35,999 nt of DNA from Flavobacteriaceae bacterium bin25 (GCA_002238525.1 MPMN01000030.1:1-35999); one strand, 5' to 3'. Positions 1-7,380 are shown, counted from the first letter of the stretch. Program-made: numbers and translations. The notes: generated from the letters alone by a model not told the origin.

Positions 1-417
1 ATAGCCATTGCCATTTTCGTTTTCCTTTATCTCTCTTTGGTATAAAGTGATCGGAAAACTCTGCTTTTGTCTTTTTGATTTGAATTTCGGTTTGCCTCTT
101 TGTCCTTTTACATATTCCTTAAAAGCAATAGATAAATCCTTTAAAACCAATTTGGTTTTAGCTGGTGAATAACGAGATAACCAGGGGGCTTCATCCTTTT
201 TATGCTGGGTATACCATTTCCCCAAATCTTGATAAGAATAATCGCATTTTCCGGTTTTTCGGATATCGTTGATACTTTCTTGGTATTGTTTGAATAGATG
301 ATTTAGTGCCTGATTATAGAGGTATCTATTGGCACCGGACATTTCGTTTAATAGTCGATAATCTCTTTTATCACCACTTAAACGACATCTAAAATTAACA
401 ATTGTCCTAACAGACAT
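1..417 (-). CDS. tnpB: TnpB/OrfB, IS200/IS605 family RNA-guided nuclease, N-terminal part (cut by window edge)
   Basis: The minus strand is open from an ATG at 417 to base 1 (139 codons). It reads MSVRTIVNFRCRL, then a Tyr/Leu-rich helical segment, then KTKLVLKDLSIAFKEYVKGQ and GKPKFKSKR. The last block is the usual TnpB N-terminal signature, an F/Y...G.PKFKSK element following the helix-turn-helix. TnpB proteins are RNA-guided DNA nucleases carried by IS200/IS605 and IS607 elements. The RuvC and zinc-finger parts lie beyond the left edge, so integrity cannot be judged. No tnpA is visible within the window. The element end upstream of the gene should fall somewhere in 420-560, but I could not define it. 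Family call is firm; activity is unknown. Confidence 0.85.
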   Translation of the reverse strand, partial: MSVRTIVNFRCRLSGDKRDYRLLNEMSGANRYLYNQALNHLFKQYQESINDIRKTGKCDYSYQDLGKWYTQHKKDEAPWLSRYSPAKTKLVLKDLSIAFKEYVKGQRGKPKFKSKRQKQSFPITLYQREIKENENGNGY

Positions 418-570
418 TATAGTACACGCCTTTTTAAAAATACTATTACTCTCTTTTAAAAATCTTGATACAAAAATAGTTAAAAGAAATGACTTTTTTA
501 TTTATTTTCTAAAATGTTTAGTTAAACCTTTTTGTTTCATTCCACAACAAAGTGATTAGAGCCAAGATTT

Positions 571-807
571 TTAATATAATTTTTCCTTTTTTGCCATTTG
601 TGTTGTCAGATTATTGAATATTGTCTCTTTACCCTGTGAACGGTTAATCCTGAGGCAATACTCATCGAAATATCTGCCCAAATAAAAGTCGCTTATCCAT
701 GAATATGTGGTGCTTATCCAAGACTTTATCTGATGTATCATGGTATGAAGAGCCACGAATTTGAGCCCCCTTGTCGCCTTTGATCTAGGTGATGTTATAC
801 CATTCAC
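571..807 (-). pseudogene. Remnant of IS1595-family transposase, C-terminal part
   Basis: The reading frame contains LHTMIHQIKSWISTTYSWIS, then YLGRYFDEYCLRINR and IFNNLTTQM. This matches the end of the ISXO2-like/IS1595 transposase domain, where a His-containing 'H..I.N.K.W..GTYH' segment is followed by 'YL.EF..R.NRR' and a final '(I/L)F..L'. The N-terminal zinc ribbon and most of the DDE-type catalytic core are missing, so this is a fragment and not a working gene. Its upstream end runs into the left arm of the MITE-like palindrome at 794-951. The family is inferred from motif recall; a profile search would settle it. Confidence 0.6.
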
Positions 808-951
808 ACATCATAATTACTCAATAAGGTTTTAGTGTATAATACCATTTACACATTAAAGTTGCTCATAGAAAATTTAATGCCTAAGTTGTTTAGCAGT
901 AGAGTAAATACATAAACTTATTGAGCAATATAATGTTCGTTATGGTATAAC
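794..951. repeat. MITE-like imperfect palindrome (inverted repeats about 40 bp)
   Basis: The outer ends are perfect inverted repeats of 10 bp: GTTATACCAT at 794-803 and ATGGTATAAC at 942-951. An inner block CTCAATAAG at about 820-828 pairs with CTTATTGAG at about 917-925, with AT-rich imperfect pairing between the blocks. The whole is about 158 bp with no coding capacity, sitting between an IS1595 remnant and an IS630 remnant. That is how a non-autonomous miniature inverted-repeat element looks. A diverged copy of one arm appears at about 13281-13327. I could not define flanking target duplications. Confidence 0.5.
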
Positions 952-993
952 TCATATCCTATAATGGATTTTATGAACTCAGAATCCAGTGTA

Positions 994-1273
994 TTAAATC
1001 ATCTGAGTTATTTTCTTCTTTAGAGATTCAATATTTATAAAGAATTTCATGGATACTTTGCTTTTCATCCATTGCCATACATTTTCAGCAGAAGTGAGAT
1101 CTAGGAAATGAAGGAGGAATTCTGATTAGCCTGATTTTTTCTAGAATGGTCATACTCTTACAAACACGAAAGCCAGCATTATCTATAATCATGGTTTTAA
1201 GTTCTCTCGGATTTTGTTTGCAAACCCACTGAGGTGGAACAAGAATCCTGACTTCGCTGGTTAGTAATCTCAA
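994..1273 (-). pseudogene. Frameshifted remnant of IS630-family transposase, C-terminal part
   Basis: One minus-strand frame gives KTMIIDNAGFRVCKSMTILE and then IRLIRIPPSFPR before a stop. A +1 shift at about 1088 continues as SAENVWQWMKSKVSMKFF and ends with TAA at 994. Joined, this reproduces the end of IS630/Tc1-type DDE transposases: the second catalytic Asp in a '(V/I)DNA' motif, an 'I.L..LPP.SP' block, then 'AENVWQWMK' with the final acidic residue. The first Asp and the DNA-binding domain are absent. It is a degraded fragment that cannot make an active enzyme. Confidence 0.75.
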
Positions 1274-1646
1274 CTAATTGATTATGATTTTGTTAAAAAT
1301 TAGAAGGTACAGTACAAAATGGTGCTTTTCAGAAATACAATGGTTGGATACAGATGTAGAAGCTAATCTGTATTGTAAACTATTTTACTCAGGTATCTGG
1401 AAATAATTTTAGTTTGAAGCCTTAACGTCCCTATATAATCAATATACAAATACAGTTTCTTGACTAAGTTTTCAACCATAATCCAAAGATATATTGGTGA
1501 GTTGTATAGACTTTTACATTGAAATTGCTTAACATCATATTCTTATGTTATTTTAGACATCTAGTAATAATAAAAATGACAAAGCTAGTACAATCAAGGT
1601 GTAGAACTAAACTACAATGAGCACCTAACAAGATTCACCCTTATCC
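1274..1646. other. Non-coding stretch without recognised features
   Basis: This AT-rich interval lies between the IS630 remnant and the hydroxyproline cassette. I see no credible reading frame, RNA gene or clear promoter in it. It probably contains the leader of the downstream gene and further decayed IS sequence. Confidence 0.4.
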
Positions 1647-2636
1647 ATGACCATCAAAAATTGTTTTCCCAAAATTTCTAAGAGTTTTATAGATCATAAT
1701 ACCGATTTTAAAATTCTCATTGATTTACTTGAAAAAGCATTTGCTGAAAACAAAGTGATCGTACCTAAGAGGCATCACCACAACTTTGACAATCCAAACT
1801 ATTCCCACCCCACAACGATGCTAATCATGCCCGCATGGACATCCGGCAAAGATGGAGGCGTAAAAATAGTAACCGTAAACCCTAACAATACGAAATTAAA
1901 TCTACCAAGTATCCAAGGAAGTTATGTCTATCTTGATGCCCTAACGGGCCTTAAAAAGGCAGACATTGAAGTAACTAGCCTGACCTCAAATCGTACAGCA
2001 GCAACTTCAGCTCTGGCTTCAAAATTCCTGTCCCATAAAAGAGCAACCTCCCTATTAATGATTGGAACAGGTAGCCTTGCTATACCATTAATCAAAGCAC
2101 ATAAAACAGTTAGGGATATAAAAAAAGTATACCTATGGGGCAGAAATCATCACAAAACTGAAACCATTGCCAAAAACCTTAAATACCAAAATTTCACAGT
2201 GGAAATTGCAAAAAAATTGAATGAAGTAATCCCGAAAGCAGATATTATTTCTTCCGCTACCTTGTCTTCAGATCCTTTAATCGAAGGTAGTTATCTACGT
2301 TCTGGCCAACATATTGATCTTGTGGGCTCATTTAAACCAACACATAGAGAATCCGACGATGAATGTATCCTTAAATCCACTCTATTTTTAGATTCTCTTG
2401 AAAATTTGTACGAGGGAGGCGACATAGCTATACCCTTGGAAAGAGAATTGATTGGACACTCCGATATACGAGCAGATTTATTTGGGCTTTGTCAAGGTAA
2501 GCATTCCGGAAGAACATCGGATTCAGAAATTACATTGTTTAATTCTGTTGGGCACGCCCTAGAAGATTTGATAGCCGCACGTTACTACTACAACCTTTAC
2601 TTAAAATTTGAAAGAAAAAATAAAACAGATACTTAA
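1647..2636 (+). CDS. Ornithine cyclodeaminase/mu-crystallin family; probable delta1-pyrroline-2-carboxylate reductase
   Basis: The protein has 329 aa, the usual length for the family. A Rossmann glycine motif (GTGSLA) lies near residue 140, following SLTSNRTAATSALAS, the family's conserved 'R.T.A.SALA' segment. Later blocks are DLVGSFKPTHRESDD near residue 230 and ITLFNSVGHALEDLIAA near the C-terminus. Members are ornithine cyclodeaminases, alanine dehydrogenases or NAD(P)H-dependent reductases of cyclic imines. The next gene overlaps by 29 bases and encodes a trans-3-hydroxy-L-proline dehydratase, whose product is delta1-pyrroline-2-carboxylate. Reduction of that compound to L-proline is therefore the likely role (known for LhpI-type OCD proteins). 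ATG at 1647 is used; no Shine-Dalgarno is evident. Substrate assignment is inference from the neighbour. Confidence 0.85.
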   Translation: MTIKNCFPKISKSFIDHNTDFKILIDLLEKAFAENKVIVPKRHHHNFDNPNYSHPTTMLIMPAWTSGKDGGVKIVTVNPNNTKLNLPSIQGSYVYLDALTGLKKADIEVTSLTSNRTAATSALASKFLSHKRATSLLMIGTGSLAIPLIKAHKTVRDIKKVYLWGRNHHKTETIAKNLKYQNFTVEIAKKLNEVIPKADIISSATLSSDPLIEGSYLRSGQHIDLVGSFKPTHRESDDECILKSTLFLDSLENLYEGGDIAIPLERELIGHSDIRADLFGLCQGKHSGRTSDSEITLFNSVGHALEDLIAARYYYNLYLKFERKNKTDT

Positions 2637-3669
2637 ACCCCCTTTTGTCACACCAAAAGATTGGTTGCAAGTCAAAACCATTGATTTGCATACCTGTGGA
2701 GAACCGCTAAGGGTGATTGTTGAGGGTTTACCTCCACTTCTAGGAGATTCCGTTCTTGACTATAGGAGAGACTTTAAAAATCGTTTTGATTATGTTAGGA
2801 AACTCCTTATTCATGAACCAAGGGGACATAAAGATATGTATGGATGTGTCTTGACTGAACCCAATGATGGTGACGGACATTTTGGGGTCATTTTTTTTCA
2901 CAACCAAGGCTATTCGACCATGTGTGGTCATGCAATTATTGCCCTAACTTCACTAATCTGTGAGCTCAATTTAAGCCCAGAATATAAAGATTCACCGGTC
3001 TTTTATTTTGATGCTCCATGTGGAAGAATAGAAAGCTGGCCCATATTTCAATCAAAAGAAATGATAGGAGCAGGCTTTCTTGGGATTCCAAGTTTTGTTC
3101 TAGGTCTTGATTATCAGCTGGAAATCCCAGGATTGGGAAAAATAACCTTTGATATCGCCTACGGAGGAGCCTTCTATGCGTATGTAAATCTGACTTTCAA
3201 TAATCTTGAAATAGATTTGGAAAAACCACATTGCAACAAATTGATTGAAATTGGAACACAGATCAAGAACTCCATATTGAATAACCCTATTGCAATCACT
3301 CATCCCTATAATGCAGATATGAGCTTTCTTTATGGAACAATATTTTTCTCTCCATCCACAAAAGAGGGAATACACAGTAAGAATGTTTGTGTTTTTGCAA
3401 ACCAACAAGTAGATCGGTCTCCAACAGGTAGTGGATTATCTGGTCGATTGGCAATAATGTGGAAGCGAAAAGAAATAAAAACTGGACAAAAGATTTCTGT
3501 CGAAAGTATCCTTGGAACAGTATTTACTGGTAGTGTAACCAAATCCATAGAATATGGAAAATATATGGCAATTATTCCTACAATTGAGGGAACTGCTCAT
3601 ATCACAGGTATGCATGCTTTTCTTCTCAGCCCTAATGATCCATTCCCAGAAGGTTTTGAACTAATATAA
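2608..3669 (+). CDS. trans-3-hydroxy-L-proline dehydratase (proline racemase superfamily)
   Basis: The protein has 353 aa and begins its conserved part with TIDLHTCGEPLRV. The first catalytic position is Cys106 in STMCGHA. The second is Thr273 in DRSPTGSG, where true proline racemases and 4-hydroxyproline epimerases have Cys. A Cys/Thr pair is the known signature of trans-3-hydroxy-L-proline dehydratase (EC 4.2.1.77, human L3HYPDH type), which removes water to give delta1-pyrroline-2-carboxylate. The upstream reductase would convert this to L-proline, completing a two-step cytosolic route. The start is TTG at 2608, overlapping the previous gene by 29 bases. A TTG at 2665 just before the conserved block is the alternative, and no ATG lies early enough. 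Translational coupling with the upstream gene is likely. Confidence 0.9.
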   Translation: MKEKIKQILKPPFVTPKDWLQVKTIDLHTCGEPLRVIVEGLPPLLGDSVLDYRRDFKNRFDYVRKLLIHEPRGHKDMYGCVLTEPNDGDGHFGVIFFHNQGYSTMCGHAIIALTSLICELNLSPEYKDSPVFYFDAPCGRIESWPIFQSKEMIGAGFLGIPSFVLGLDYQLEIPGLGKITFDIAYGGAFYAYVNLTFNNLEIDLEKPHCNKLIEIGTQIKNSILNNPIAITHPYNADMSFLYGTIFFSPSTKEGIHSKNVCVFANQQVDRSPTGSGLSGRLAIMWKRKEIKTGQKISVESILGTVFTGSVTKSIEYGKYMAIIPTIEGTAHITGMHAFLLSPNDPFPEGFELI

Positions 3670-3719
3670 GTTCTGTTAATTAGTGTAAGTGTTTTCATTA
3701 GATTTCCAACGGTAGTGTA

Positions 3720-3749
3720 TTGGTAGATGTCATGATTCAATTATATTTG
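3720..3749 (+). promoter_or_regulatory. Bacteroidota sigma-ABfr-type promoter of the tRNA gene
   Basis: TTG at 3720-3722, 19 bases of spacer, then TATATTTG at 3742-3749. This fits the Bacteroidota consensus TTTG-N19-TAnnTTTG. Transcription would begin about 6 bases downstream, a few bases before the mature tRNA 5' end at 3760. Confidence 0.7.
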
Positions 3750-3759
3750 CACTCAACTT

Positions 3760-3833
3760 GGTCCTATAGCTCAGTTGGTTAGAGTAGCTGACTCATAATC
3801 AGTTGGTCCCTGGTTCGAGTCCAGGTGGGACCA
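3760..3833 (+). tRNA. tRNA with CAU anticodon (probably tRNA-Ile2, lysidine type; elongator Met possible)
   Basis: A 74-base cloverleaf folds by eye. The acceptor stem is GGTCCTA/TGGGACC and the D stem GCTC/GAGT. The anticodon stem is GCTGA/TCAGT around loop CTCATAA (anticodon CAT at 3794-3796). The T arm is CCTGG-TTCGAGT-CCAGG, followed by discriminator A. CCA is not encoded. It is not the initiator, because position 1 is a paired G. Base pairs C4-G69 and C5-G68 and the TTGGTC variable-region sequence resemble E. coli tRNA-Ile2, the substrate of TilS that reads AUA after lysidine modification. An elongator tRNA-Met cannot be excluded by eye. Confidence 0.93.
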
Positions 3834-4052
3834 CACCAAAAATACCTGATTCGTTCATTATTTGGCGCTCCTTTCCTTCAATTTAGATTAGGGGGCCGTT
3901 CAGTGTACCTTCATAAAACACCCTGACCTATTATTGACACACCTTTTACCATTTTCTAGGGTGTCTTGGATTACTACCGACTTAGCTACACAATGTAGAA
4001 TTCTGTATTTTTGAAATTCTCAATAGAAGTACCTACAGCAACAATTCTAATT

Positions 4053-4221
4053 ATGTCATTTATAACTTGTCCCGAATGCAAACATTCAACCAAAAAAGGA
4101 TCGTATTATGTCTGGCAAATACTCATTGCAATATGCTATTTTTCCAATAGGGCTATTAGCTCTCTTAGCTGATAAAAAACCAACCATATGTAGTTTATGC
4201 GGATATAGCTGGCAAGGTTAA
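4053..4221 (+). pseudogene. Small zinc-ribbon membrane protein gene, broken by a one-base frameshift
   Basis: From ATG at 4053 the frame reads MSFITCPECKHSTKKGSYY, then VWQILIAICYF, and then goes out of frame. One base later the other frame continues PIGLLALLADKKPTICSLCG and ends YSWQG before TAA at 4219-4221. Together these form a 55-residue protein with two CxxC knuckles (CPEC and CSLC) bracketing one hydrophobic segment. The 169-base span is exactly one base too long, and the extra base is a T in the five-T run 4139-4143. No longer conserved family name is known to me. It could be a real pseudogene or a homopolymer sequencing error. The next gene also encodes a small Cys-containing membrane protein. 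Confidence 0.6.
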
Positions 4222-4513
4222 AGTTGTGTTCAAAGGATTTTATCCTTTAAGATATTCAGCATAAGAATTGTCTAAATCTTTAAATGAGTTGTACTTTTTT
4301 CGTTTTAATCAAGTCACACCAAACATAAGATAGGGTTTAAGAACACTAAAACTCTATGGAATGAATAAACCGAATCTTCTATTTGCAAAAACGTGATAGT
4401 AAGATGATAATAAATTTTGCCCATCTCTTTAATCCTGATGCCCCTTCATTTCTTTACGGCAAAATGTTTTTCTATTAGAATGTTTGTTTTTTAAATTCCA
4501 AATACAGCAAAAG
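4222..4513. other. Spacer with small perfect hairpin
   Basis: AAAGGAT-TTT-ATCCTTT at 4234-4250 forms a perfect 7-bp hairpin just after the zinc-ribbon frame. It lacks a following T tract, so terminator function is doubtful. Nothing else is recognised up to the DUF2752 gene. Confidence 0.3.
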
Positions 4514-4876
4514 ATGAATTTGAATTATTCAAAGCAACTTTTTAGATATAGGAAAAACAAATATTTGGCTATTGTATTGGTAATTACAATTTACATAGCC
4601 TTTCAGGGTTCATATATACCTCACTTCTGTTTACTCGAAGAAATTCTTCATCTGAAATGTAGTTTTTGTGGATTAACACATTCTTTTGAAGAGCTATTTC
4701 AGGGCAATATTGTTAATGCGATTAAAATCAATTATATGTCTGTTGGCATTCTACTTTTTTTTCTTCTCAAGGAAACCCTAAATCAATTTGGAAAAACAAA
4801 GAATATACCCATGCTTGAGAATACATTCATTTTATTTTGTTTGATACAGTTTATTGATTCAAATATTTTTTCATAA
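4514..4876 (+). CDS. DUF2752 family small membrane protein
   Basis: The protein has 120 aa from ATG at 4514; a TTG at 4484 would add ten unconserved residues, so ATG is preferred. Two or three hydrophobic segments are visible: AIVLVITIYIAFQG near residue 20, YMSVGILLFFLLKE in the middle and the C-terminal FILFCLIQFI. Between them lies KCSFCGLTHSFEELFQG followed by NAIKINYMS. This matches the DUF2752 core 'CP.CGLTR....L..G....A...N'. The function of the family is unknown; the Cys-x-x-Cys-Gly suggests metal binding or a redox site. It follows the broken zinc-ribbon gene in the same direction. Confidence 0.75.
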   Translation: MNLNYSKQLFRYRKNKYLAIVLVITIYIAFQGSYIPHFCLLEEILHLKCSFCGLTHSFEELFQGNIVNAIKINYMSVGILLFFLLKETLNQFGKTKNIPMLENTFILFCLIQFIDSNIFS

Positions 4877-4980
4877 CAAATTCGAATAACACCTATTTAG
4901 AGCCATGATTTTCTGTGCTTCCCTTAATAGTTTAGACCTGACTTTCGGTCCGAAATAAAGTCAGAAACCTTACTAGGCCT

Positions 4981-5057
4981 GAAAAAAGTGCCATTTCTAA
5001 CTGTTACTTTACTGGGAGCATCTTTTTTTGATCAATACCAATAAGTTTTAATACCCT
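4981..5057 (-). repeat. Dispersed repeat, copy 1 (inverted copy at 35381-35456)
   Basis: Read on the minus strand, this 77-base block matches the plus strand at 35381-35456. There are about eight mismatches and one single-A indel by hand alignment, roughly 88% identity. The core CCAGTAAAGTAACAGTT is identical in both. It lies beside the IS1634 remnant here and beside an IS256-like remnant at the other site. It is probably a piece of an unrecognised mobile element. Confidence 0.6.
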
Positions 5058-5164
5058 CCGTTGCCTGAGACATTACATGAATCATTCGGTCATCATCTCT
5101 TGGTAGACTTACCTCATTCAACGGCAAAGTTCCCATCCAAGAGCGAGGTGTAGCATTGCGGTAG

Positions 5165-5451
5165 ATTCTCTGTAAAGAAGCCGATCAAACTTCAGTTTTT
5201 TGATCAATTCCAAAATACAGGCATATGCCCATGAGGTAAAAATCTTTTGATGGAAAAGGCTTTGAAAATATCCTTATAGATTACTCCCCCTTTGATAGAT
5301 ACTTTAAAGCCTTCTATAACAGAGGGTGGTGAAAGTCAGTCAAATTGGCTATGCATATCCTTTTGACTTTCTTACCCTCTCTCCAGGCTTTACGGAGGAG
5401 CGTGGTTGGTCGGTATTTTCTATTGGGTACGACTTCGATGTAATATGACAT
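5165..5451 (-). pseudogene. Decayed IS1634-family transposase, N-terminal part
   Basis: From ATG at 5451 the minus strand reads YYIEVVPNRKYRPTTLLRKA, WREGKKVKRICIANLTDF and, after an in-frame TAG, KALKYLSKGG. Further on, after frame changes, come FLPHGHMPV and ILELIKKLKFDRLLY. This is the order seen at the start of IS1634 transposases ('VPNR.SPP..LLRE..REGGKVKKRTLANL', then 'SLPHGHV..VL..L..LGLDRLL'). At least one internal stop, several frameshifts and loss of the whole catalytic region make it a dead fragment. Confidence 0.7.
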
Positions 5452-5587
5452 AGATTTATAAAATATGATGTAAATATGTTACAATCAATTAAATAGCGAT
5501 AAATAAGCATGTTACATGTACACTTTTTTCACAAAAATACATTCAAAATATATCATCTATATATATACAATTGTTTAGTGATATATA

Positions 5588-5989
5588 TTACTCAAAAAAA
5601 GATTGAAAGTCGGGTTTAAAGGCCTTTTCATCAATACGCAAAGGAGGGGGAACAATAGAGGAACGCTCTGACAACAAACGCCCTGCTTCTCTATCCATTA
5701 TCCGTTGAATAATCCTAAAACTACATTGAAGAAGATGTGCCGTCTGGGTCTTGTTTTTGGTAGAACGAAGAACTTTTGCAAGATGACCGGCAAATGCTTG
5801 CGTGAAATGATCGTACTGATCCGCCCATGGTACTTTGATGGTTTTGATACCAACTAATGAATTTACTCGGGGAACACGACAATGAATAGACCAAATGGAT
5901 TGAAGAAAATTTAGATGACACCAATGATGATTGTCCCGTTAGTCATATACCGGACATGGCTTAGCCGTGACCGGATAAAGACCTTGTGC
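5588..5989 (-). pseudogene. Truncated ISL3-family transposase with an internal stop
   Basis: The 134-codon minus frame is open except for one TAA. It starts GLYPVTAKPCPVYD, then HHWCHLNFLQSIWSIHCRVP, KVPWADQYDHFTQAFAGHL, FRIIQRIMDREAGRLLSER and finally IDEKAFKPDFQSFF before a stop. ISL3 transposases show the same sequence of features: a zinc-binding 'CP.C' part, 'W.HL......I.CRVPRV.C..HGV', 'VPWA....FT..FE', a helix-turn-helix region and 'IDEKSF.KGH.Y', which holds the first catalytic Asp. The remaining two thirds of the enzyme are missing. It is a truncated and stop-interrupted relic. Confidence 0.75.
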
Positions 5990-6255
5990 GCCTACATACG
6001 AAATGTATATATCTATGCGTTCCGTCTTCTTTGATCATACCAAATCATCAACCGACCGGTTGGAGATCCAAAAGATCTAAAATGAGATTTCTCTCTTTAC
6101 TATTTGTGTTCATCGTAAATCAAAATAACTCCAGAAATAGCCGTGTTCAGAATAACTATTTCAACCAAAAAAATCTAAATTGCCACATTCAGTGCAGTAG
6201 AATTGCTAATTTTAAAGAACTTTGCGGCTTTAATCACCTTTATTCATCTCAACAT

Positions 6256-7167
6256 ATGAAAAATATGACCCCCCTAATTATAATCTTCTTTCTTGGTAGC
6301 CTTTCCTCGTTCTCGCAATCCTCATTTTATTCAAAATTAACTTTGGGGGTTTCCGTAAACCCTAGCCTTACCATGAATGGGAATTCAAATGATAGAGGCA
6401 GTTTTTGTGATGAATATATCAATCCTTTATATGCTAGTATCGCAGGATGCACTAGTTCTGAACGAGGAGTTGGGGATGGCTATTCCGTGGATTTTGGTTC
6501 TACTACGGGGCGATCAGGCAGTATTTCTTTGGGAGTACAAATCTTGCCTGCCCTCGGATTGGAATTAGAACACCATTATGCGATAGCCTCATACAATGAT
6601 ACTTCCCCCGTAAAGACTGCAACAGGAGTGAACCGCGATAAGCTGCAAGATGAAATAGTTAAAAGCGACGAACGATTAGGCGATCTGAAATCTAGTAGTT
6701 TTTATGGAAATATTGTATTCTCATTTCTTTCTAAATCAAGATTAACCCCTTATCTGGGAGCAGGTGCAGGACTCAGTAGATTGCATGCTGAATATGCAAG
6801 TGTCTGGGCAAGAAATTTTGACCCCAACCTCATCAAGACAGGAGAAAATCTGCCCAATGCGGATGAAGTGAAAACTAATCTGTCCGGAACCGTCAGTTCT
6901 GCTTTTGGTCCACTGGAAAGTTCAAGTTTCTCATGGAAAGCATTCAGTGGGTTTGATTACGAGCTTTTGGATAGAACCTTTTTTACTTTTAAAGTACAAT
7001 TCATACAATATGGCACATTAGAATCTGATGAACTAGTTTGGGACCCTCTTCGTAGTCATCCCCCTAATCTCAGAAAGGATGGAAGTGAACCAGTTAAATC
7101 TATATCTACTTTTGAAAATATCAATGCCATTAGTTTAAATCTTGGGATTCGCTATAATTTCTTGTGA
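6256..7167 (+). CDS. Outer-membrane beta-barrel protein (porin/opacity-like), function unknown
   Basis: The protein has 303 aa from ATG at 6256, chosen because it gives a clean signal peptide: MKNMTPLIIIFFLGSLSSFS with cleavage near SQS. An upstream GTG at 5986 in the same frame would add 90 unconserved residues overlapping the ISL3 remnant. The mature part has alternating hydrophobic strands, a PYLGAGAGLSRLHAEY hairpin typical of eight-stranded outer-membrane barrels, and a C-terminus SLNLGIRYNFL, the aromatic/hydrophobic end recognised by the BAM machinery. Gene-specific function cannot be read from the sequence. It stands alone between the IS region and the trehalose genes. Confidence 0.75.
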   Translation: MKNMTPLIIIFFLGSLSSFSQSSFYSKLTLGVSVNPSLTMNGNSNDRGSFCDEYINPLYASIAGCTSSERGVGDGYSVDFGSTTGRSGSISLGVQILPALGLELEHHYAIASYNDTSPVKTATGVNRDKLQDEIVKSDERLGDLKSSSFYGNIVFSFLSKSRLTPYLGAGAGLSRLHAEYASVWARNFDPNLIKTGENLPNADEVKTNLSGTVSSAFGPLESSSFSWKAFSGFDYELLDRTFFTFKVQFIQYGTLESDELVWDPLRSHPPNLRKDGSEPVKSISTFENINAISLNLGIRYNFL

Positions 7168-7380
7168 TACCCCATATAACTGGGAAAACCACTATTTTAC
7201 CTAAAAATCTGCTTATGATTTAAAAAGTGCAAACTGAAATAGTTTTTCAAATTTGCCGGTGATCTTACTTCCCCTTAGCAACTTCGAAGTATCGTGCATT
7301 CAGACGACATAACCATTAAAAATGCAAACTCAAAGGCTACAAGAGGAAATAAGCGTATCTATTCTGTTTATATCCAGCAA

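Noticed and set aside
3895-3960. CAGTGTACC near 3911 also present on the minus strand near 35475, considered as a shared IS end
   Set aside because: A single 9-mer match without flanking similarity is not enough evidence.
3840-4052. Search for an attachment site or duplicated tRNA 3' end next to the tRNA
   Set aside because: No second copy of the tRNA T-arm/acceptor sequence was found in the window, and no integrase is present.
5060-5165. Open minus-strand stretch reading WMGTLPLNEVSLPRDDDRMI, vaguely like the start of a PI-PLC X domain
   Set aside because: Only about 37 codons, the catalytic THDS motif is absent, and it lies between transposon fragments; similarity is too weak to call.
5986-6255. 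GTG-initiated N-terminal extension of the outer-membrane protein gene
   Set aside because: It overlaps the ISL3 remnant on the other strand, has no conserved look, and would bury the obvious signal peptide that starts at 6256.
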